From assembly GCA_028698375.1 (NCBI GenBank), contig JAQVDI010000021.1:1-9229 (forward strand): a DNA stretch of 9,229 bases, given 5' to 3'. This document shows positions 4,610-9,229 of the stretch, one piece after another (the stretch's first letter is position 1; each line of letters starts with the position of its first letter). The position numbers and the translations under genes were made by a program. The stretch comes from Patescibacteria group bacterium. GTDB taxonomy: Bacteria > Patescibacteriota > UBA1384 > JAGGWG01. The notes beneath the pieces are model-generated. The model did no database searches. It saw only the letters and a program-made list of their open reading frames with translations, and was not told the origin of the DNA.

Positions 4610-7368
4610 CGGGAGAAAGAAACACCAAGAGCGTCACGCGAATAGCCGGGCCGCGCGTCCGTGACCACGACACCACCGGACCCGAAGCCGCCAACACCGA
4701 CCAGGCGACCATCGGAACCACGACCGTTGGTCCAAGTATACTTATCACCTAATAGTCTTTGGTCGGTAGTCTGACAGTAAACTGCTAAGTCGTATAATGC
4801 TTCGGCTGGAGTTTGGCGTGTAAGGTTATTAATTCTTAAGCTAGCCAACATTTCTCCTGCTCTTTTCCAATCCGAACTAATCAAACCTTCGATAGTTCCT
4901 TTTTGCGCTAGAAATTCATTGATTGATTCCTGATATTCAGAAGGCAAAGTAGCACCAGAAAAAACTTGATTGGTTAAATAGTCAACTAAAGATTGTGTCT
5001 GTTCTAAATAATTTTTGCTAGTGGTTTCGGGAACTAGTTCACGCGAAACCAAAGCCCAGCCACCTCTGGCTTGCTCAGTTTTATAAAAACTTTCATCTTC
5101 ATACCAACAATCTTCTTCCAACTTCCCAGTTGAAGGATCAAAACGATAAAGTAATTTTTGGCCATCTTTTAACTTGCCACTTAATTGTTCATTAACTTGT
5201 TTTATACTCATAGATAAACGCAGAATCAAAATTTGATTTAATTCTCTAGCTCTTTCTAGTTCAGCTTTCGTGAAAGGAATTTCTGGAATCACAATTTCCT
5301 CTTCAATATTGAGTGCTGCTTTCACCTCTTCTGGGCCAAAAAATCTCGTTTCACCATCTTTATTCATAATTTCTTTGGCTTCACGCATAGCTTCGGCAAT
5401 CTCTGCTGAAAGCATGGTTTCTTTAGGAGCAAGCACTTCCTTAATTGCTTCCGGAATATCTGGGCTACCCATTAATTCTGTCAGTTCGCTTTCGACACGG
5501 CTTCGACTATCACTGATTTCAGGCTCAGTTGGTTCGGCGAATTCATCAATATCAATATGCTCCACATTTGATAAAAATCCCAATTCAGAAGGCAGAATAT
5601 ATGGTCTGCTAGCATCAGCACCGCGAATGTTATCACTAGCGATTGGTCGAAAAAAATTAGTTTCATCTTGAGCCGTCAAATCAAAACCAAATACTCTCAG
5701 AATTTTAACAAAAACTTCTCGCTCTTGAGGTAAAGCTTTAAGATGAGGATTTTCATTAATCTCTCGATCTAAATTCATTCTTAAATGTTCGGCGAATGTT
5801 CTGCCAGAAACTCCTTTAACTAACCTAAAAAGTGTTCCGGAATCAAAAAAAGTTTTGGTTAAATGAATCTCGGCGCCACTAGGCTCAATTTGCCGATATA
5901 AATCACTTTGTCTCTGCTCAGGGCTGAATCTATCTTCAAAAGCTTTTTGAGTAAATTCGGCGGCTCGACAAAGTTGGTCAATCATTTCCACATTAACTCT
6001 TGATAAAGGAATATAGCCAATTTCGTGGATGAAAGAAGATAATAAAATCATTTTGGCTTCTTCACTATCTAAAAAGGGCACATCAATTGACACAAATTCT
6101 CGAGCAATGGCTGGATCCATTTCTTCTCGTTGTTGATGCTGTTTAGAACGTAAATTACCAGTTGAAATCTCCAAAAAATTTTCTTTGGTAAAAACTTGGC
6201 CATTAAAACCCGGTAAGTTGATTGGTTCACCGGCATGAGCCTGATAAATTCTTTTTAATGAAAGTTGGGAAGCAGTTTGGCCGGACGTATATTCATCATT
6301 AATAATACCTCTGGTTTCACCAGACAAAACTCTAGCATAAGGCCCTTTCTGCATAGTACTCTCAATGCCGCCTTCGGGATTAGTTTTAATGATTGGTTTA
6401 CCAAATAAATCACGAATTGTGGTTTCAGAAGACCAAGAAACAACTTCAAATCGATTTTCTTGACCTAAGATTTGTCGCATCGCAAAAACCGCCAAAGAAG
6501 TTTTACCGGTGCCAGTCGGACCACCTAAAAATATTTTATAACCAGCACTTGTTAATTCACTAATCCGATCAAATAACATTTGGCGCGATTCGGTCATAGC
6601 AAAACCATAATCCCGCATTTGACTTTTAGTTTTTAATAACCGTTGACTTTCCAATAAACCTAATTGTTGATAATTCAATCCGGCTTCTTGCCTAGTGACT
6701 CTTAGTTTTAAAGTACCTATAATTTCTAAATATTTGCCCAAATTACTGCTGATCATGCCAGTTGGTAAAGCGGCACTTTGGGGATCAAGATTTTTGGGCT
6801 CATTTTGGATCTGGCGATACCTGGCCCTGGCACTATCAATAGCGTTTTCTAAAGCAATTAAATTGGTAATTTTAGTCCTGGCGCTTTTTCTTAAAAACCT
6901 TTCTTGGTCAAATACTCTGGAAAATTCTTGTCTTACTTGGGGGTGAGAAAAAATTTCGACAATATCTGTCTCAATTTTTTGATCCACTTCAGTTAATTCT
7001 GCTTCTTCAGAAAAGGCTTGTTTTTCTTCATCTAACTGACTTAAGAAAGTGTCAGCTAACTGATCACCATGTTTGTCTTTAAAAGTATCATATTCTTCAA
7101 CTCTTGTTCTTTTTTGTTCACTAGCTAGCTTGTTTTGAGGCGAAACCAAATATTCGTCGGCTAAAGCCATAGCGTTCAAAAGCATGGCGTCGATTTGATC
7201 CTGGCGTAATTGTCCTAATGAAACACCAGACTCTAACTCGGGCTTATGCCGATACAAAATTCTCCTAATTAAATGACCCGCCGGATATATTGTTGATCGG
7301 CGTTCGTAAGATGGACGACTTTCGTCAATAGGTTTAATCAATTCTCCTTCTGAAAATTGCTCGGGCAT
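4600..7368 (-). CDS. MoxR-type AAA+ ATPase with DGR-diversified C-terminal tail (target 1)
   Basis: A 922-residue protein. A helical N-terminal region (about 1-265) is followed by an AAA+ core: Walker A GGPTGTGKT (282-290), Walker B-type GIINDE (354-359), sensor-1-type ISTGN with N405, and MDPAIAREF (417-425) with R423 in the place of the MoxR arginine finger. An alpha-helical lid follows. After an acidic linker (about 615-645), residues from about 678 to the end parallel target protein 2 and finish in VR1 (W879 onward). MoxR-family ATPases act with VWA proteins as chaperones that remodel or activate partners. Here the partner gene ends 23 bases upstream, which suggests one operon. Diversified residues are 884, 888, 891, 894, 896, 898, 901, 903, 904, 906, 908, 909, 911 and 913. 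No signal peptide, so cytoplasmic. ATG 7368 lacks a clear Shine-Dalgarno. A motor domain with a hypervariable tail in one chain is the oddity. Confidence 0.93.
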   Translation of the reverse strand: MPEQFSEGELIKPIDESRPSYERRSTIYPAGHLIRRILYRHKPELESGVSLGQLRQDQIDAMLLNAMALADEYLVSPQNKLASEQKRTRVEEYDTFKDKHGDQLADTFLSQLDEEKQAFSEEAELTEVDQKIETDIVEIFSHPQVRQEFSRVFDQERFLRKSARTKITNLIALENAIDSARARYRQIQNEPKNLDPQSAALPTGMISSNLGKYLEIIGTLKLRVTRQEAGLNYQQLGLLESQRLLKTKSQMRDYGFAMTESRQMLFDRISELTSAGYKIFLGGPTGTGKTSLAVFAMRQILGQENRFEVVSWSSETTIRDLFGKPIIKTNPEGGIESTMQKGPYARVLSGETRGIINDEYTSGQTASQLSLKRIYQAHAGEPINLPGFNGQVFTKENFLEISTGNLRSKQHQQREEMDPAIAREFVSIDVPFLDSEEAKMILLSSFIHEIGYIPLSRVNVEMIDQLCRAAEFTQKAFEDRFSPEQRQSDLYRQIEPSGAEIHLTKTFFDSGTLFRLVKGVSGRTFAEHLRMNLDREINENPHLKALPQEREVFVKILRVFGFDLTAQDETNFFRPIASDNIRGADASRPYILPSELGFLSNVEHIDIDEFAEPTEPEISDSRSRVESELTELMGSPDIPEAIKEVLAPKETMLSAEIAEAMREAKEIMNKDGETRFFGPEEVKAALNIEEEIVIPEIPFTKAELERARELNQILILRLSMSIKQVNEQLSGKLKDGQKLLYRFDPSTGKLEEDCWYEDESFYKTEQARGGWALVSRELVPETTSKNYLEQTQSLVDYLTNQVFSGATLPSEYQESINEFLAQKGTIEGLISSDWKRAGEMLASLRINNLTRQTPAEALYDLAVYCQTTDQRLLGDKYTWTNGRGSDGRLVGVGGFGSGGVVVTDARPGYSRDALGVSFSRSR
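4610..4725 (-). repeat. DGR variable repeat VR1
   Basis: A gap-free match to TR at the 3' end of the ATPase gene. Over 38 codons there are 25 differences: 21 fall on TR adenines (15 to G, 4 to C, 2 to T) and four on other bases (two C to G, two T to G). The segment 4621-4720 is about 67 percent G+C, far above the surrounding genes, because adenines have mostly become G. The adenine-free anchor is identical to TR. Confidence 0.96.
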
Positions 7369-7391
7369 AATTTTATTTTAAAATCTAAAAT

Positions 7392-9229
7392 TTATTTGAT
7401 ATTAAGTTGCCGAAACTGGGCAGTTTTTTTAATCGCTTCCCATGATTTTACCATTTGTTTGTGATGTTTCGCAACCGCGTACTCCACGTTATCCACCACC
7501 ACCGCTGCATCAGGATTATCTTCATCGCTAAAAATATCAGCTACTGGACGAGAATTTTCCGTAAAGCCAATAGCGTTAACAATTACGCCCATCTTTCTTA
7601 ATTCCTGAACCAGCCTTCTTGATTTAGCTGTGCCTTCGGTATTTAAAGAGTAGGAACAAGACTCTTTACCACAAACACTACACCAAAGATTACCATCGCT
7701 AATAACAGTCAAAGTTTTTACCATCTCACCTGATTGAATTTTTTGAACCATGTCTGGCCGGGCAATTAGGGCATCTCTGTAAGCCGCTAAGGCATCAACC
7801 ATGTTGCCTGCTCCTTGCTGGGTTGATTCCAAAAGAGCAAATAATTCTGAAAGTTGCGTCATAGTAATCTCTCTTTCACCAGTTGTTAACTCTCGATATA
7901 AATCATTACCATGAATCGAAAAAAGATGATTACTGATAAAAGGCAGCTCCATTAATTCTCCAGCATAATATTTAAGTTGCTGATTAATTTCAAAACCATG
8001 ATAAAGAGCTGACATCACAAATTGTCTTTGGTATTCTTTTAGTTGGTGACCAAAATTATCTCGCGTGTCCATGGAGGCAGTTAAATCAAGCAAAAAATCA
8101 TTAGAAAAATCAATGGGCAATTTTATTTCTCGCTCACCTCTTCTCACTTTTTCAAAACCGTAAGGGTCATCACTACTAGCCAAAAGATCGATGGTGGTTG
8201 AGGCCGGATCAATTAAATCATCGCCCATGCTTTGACGCGTAAACATTCTTTTACTTTTATCCGGTAAACGATAAGCCACCAAAAAAAGATCAAAAAATTT
8301 CTGCCATTCTTCTCCCAAGGTTGAGTCACTAGTGCCGTCAATAGTATTTTCCTTAGCAATTCTTATACTATTTACTTTTTCAATATATTTAACTACTTTT
8401 TCCCAATCTTGCAAACTAATGCCATATTCATTTAAAAATGCTTCTGCCATGGCTTTTTTGGATTCTTGCTCAGTACCTGCAATTTCCTCATATTTTTTCT
8501 GTAAATATTCTTGAAATTGTGCATATTGCTCATCAGTTAAACTCAAGCCTTCTTCTTCAACCTCGCCTTCAAAATTAGTTTCGCCATCTTCAACCTGCTC
8601 CCGCATATTTTCGCCGCTACTACCACTCCCTTTTTCTTTTTCCTTTTCTTCTTTCTCTTCGTCTTCTTTTTTGGGCGGAGTGGCATCAATTCTTTTCCAA
8701 TAACCAAGACTTGCATCAAAATATTCACACCAAGCGTGTTTGGTACCAGCAATAGGTGCAAAATCAAAACTGCGATCCGAAACATAATAGCCAGTGACAA
8801 TTCTCGCTGGAATACCCAAATATCTTAGCTGAGCCACTAAATAAAAATTAGCCACATCACAATCCGCTTTTTTAATATTTTCTAATTCCCTAAAATAATT
8901 TTGACCAGCTTGAGCCAGCGTTGTGCCAATCTCCGTGCTATTAACATATTCGAATCCTTGGTGGATAGAACTCACCAGTCTTTTGGCTTTAGCCGTTGCC
9001 GAAATATTCAGCTTTCCTAATTCCTCTAAATCACTAAGCTTTTGCGGTAAAAATAAATCATTATTTGCCAAAAAAGAACTTTCTTCTTGGGTCGGTGAAG
9101 CCAATAAAAAACCGGGTGTTTCTTGGCTAATGATAAATTCAAAAGAATATTCTTTAGTAACATTATTTTGGTTAGCAATTTCACTAAGCGCTAGAAAATA
9201 GATTCCTTTGGCATCTTTTTTAATAACTA
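7392..9229 (-). CDS. Transglutaminase-like / VWA protein, N-terminus beyond window
   Basis: The frame stays open to the right edge, so the N-terminus is missing; a TTG at 9104 is an internal Leu codon, not a convincing start. A transglutaminase-like core carries the triad Cys (8859-8861, ADCDVAN), His (8736-8738, KHAWCEYF) and Asp (8685-8687, RIDATPP), plus the typical LGIPARIVTGYY. A highly charged Glu/Lys linker (about 8560-8680) follows, then a helical region. The C-terminal VWA domain has a MIDAS DLTAS (8087-8073) and the later Asp in VISDGN (7697-7695), but GAGNM stands where a Thr is expected. A cluster CSVCGKESC (about 7656-7682) follows the second MIDAS Asp and could bind metal. It precedes the ATPase gene by 23 bases, matching known MoxR-VWA operons in which transglutaminase-like genes also occur. 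It may be an adaptor that tethers clients to the ATPase, or a protease-like or crosslinking effector. Confidence 0.88.
   Translation of the reverse strand, partial: VIKKDAKGIYFLALSEIANQNNVTKEYSFEFIISQETPGFLLASPTQEESSFLANNDLFLPQKLSDLEELGKLNISATAKAKRLVSSIHQGFEYVNSTEIGTTLAQAGQNYFRELENIKKADCDVANFYLVAQLRYLGIPARIVTGYYVSDRSFDFAPIAGTKHAWCEYFDASLGYWKRIDATPPKKEDEEKEEKEKEKGSGSSGENMREQVEDGETNFEGEVEEEGLSLTDEQYAQFQEYLQKKYEEIAGTEQESKKAMAEAFLNEYGISLQDWEKVVKYIEKVNSIRIAKENTIDGTSDSTLGEEWQKFFDLFLVAYRLPDKSKRMFTRQSMGDDLIDPASTTIDLLASSDDPYGFEKVRRGEREIKLPIDFSNDFLLDLTASMDTRDNFGHQLKEYQRQFVMSALYHGFEINQQLKYYAGELMELPFISNHLFSIHGNDLYRELTTGEREITMTQLSELFALLESTQQGAGNMVDALAAYRDALIARPDMVQKIQSGEMVKTLTVISDGNLWCSVCGKESCSYSLNTEGTAKSRRLVQELRKMGVIVNAIGFTENSRPVADIFSDEDNPDAAVVVDNVEYAVAKHHKQMVKSWEAIKKTAQFRQLNIK

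Noticed and set aside
1..9229. CRISPR array, transposase, integrase or phage structural genes
   Set aside because: No regularly spaced repeats and no recognisable transposase, integrase or virion protein in any frame; a mobile origin is not shown by this window.

Overview
The window holds a diversity-generating retroelement (DGR) wired to a MoxR-type AAA+ ATPase / von Willebrand A (VWA) chaperone pair. The DNA is AT-rich, promoters look bacterial (TATAAT-type), Shine-Dalgarno sequences are weak or absent, and UGA is used as a normal stop. This gene set, together with the signature protein tail of the DGR targets, best suggests a Candidate Phyla Radiation (Patescibacteria) genome. That assignment is an inference; a DPANN archaeon is less likely given the promoters.

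Layout, left to right. 1-1454 (minus): 5' part of a gene for a secreted or surface protein, running off the left edge and lacking an ordinary start codon. 1494-1564: back-to-back promoters. 1566-1637 (plus): tRNA-Asn(GUU). 1749-2831 (minus): DGR reverse transcriptase. 2793-3152 (plus): the accessory protein Avd, divergent from the RT and overlapping its 5' end by 39 bp. 3157-3272 (minus sense): the template repeat TR, four bases beyond the avd stop codon. 3529-4497 (minus): a 322-residue target protein ending in variable repeat VR2. 4600-7368 (minus): a 922-residue AAA+ ATPase ending in a second variable repeat, VR1. 7392-9229 (minus): a transglutaminase-VWA protein cut by the right edge.

How it works together: TR and the two VRs align over 116 bases without a gap. 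Over the 38 codons compared (TR codons 4-41), 36 of 41 differences lie at adenines of the TR sense strand, the mark of DGR mutagenic retrohoming. The RT with Avd would copy TR RNA into adenine-mutated cDNA that replaces VR1 and VR2, rewriting a C-terminal ligand-binding face (probably a C-type-lectin-like fold). One target is the MoxR ATPase itself. The other is a free-standing copy of its C-terminal region. With the VWA-transglutaminase partner directly upstream of the ATPase, the picture is an ATP-driven chaperone or switch with an evolvable recognition tail. MoxR-VWA couples with RT-diversified effectors have, as I recall, been proposed as biological conflict systems; here the diversified domain is fused directly to the ATPase.

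The least usual points are the inverted avd between TR and RT, the fusion of VR to the motor, the free second tail, and the strong bias towards G among VR changes.
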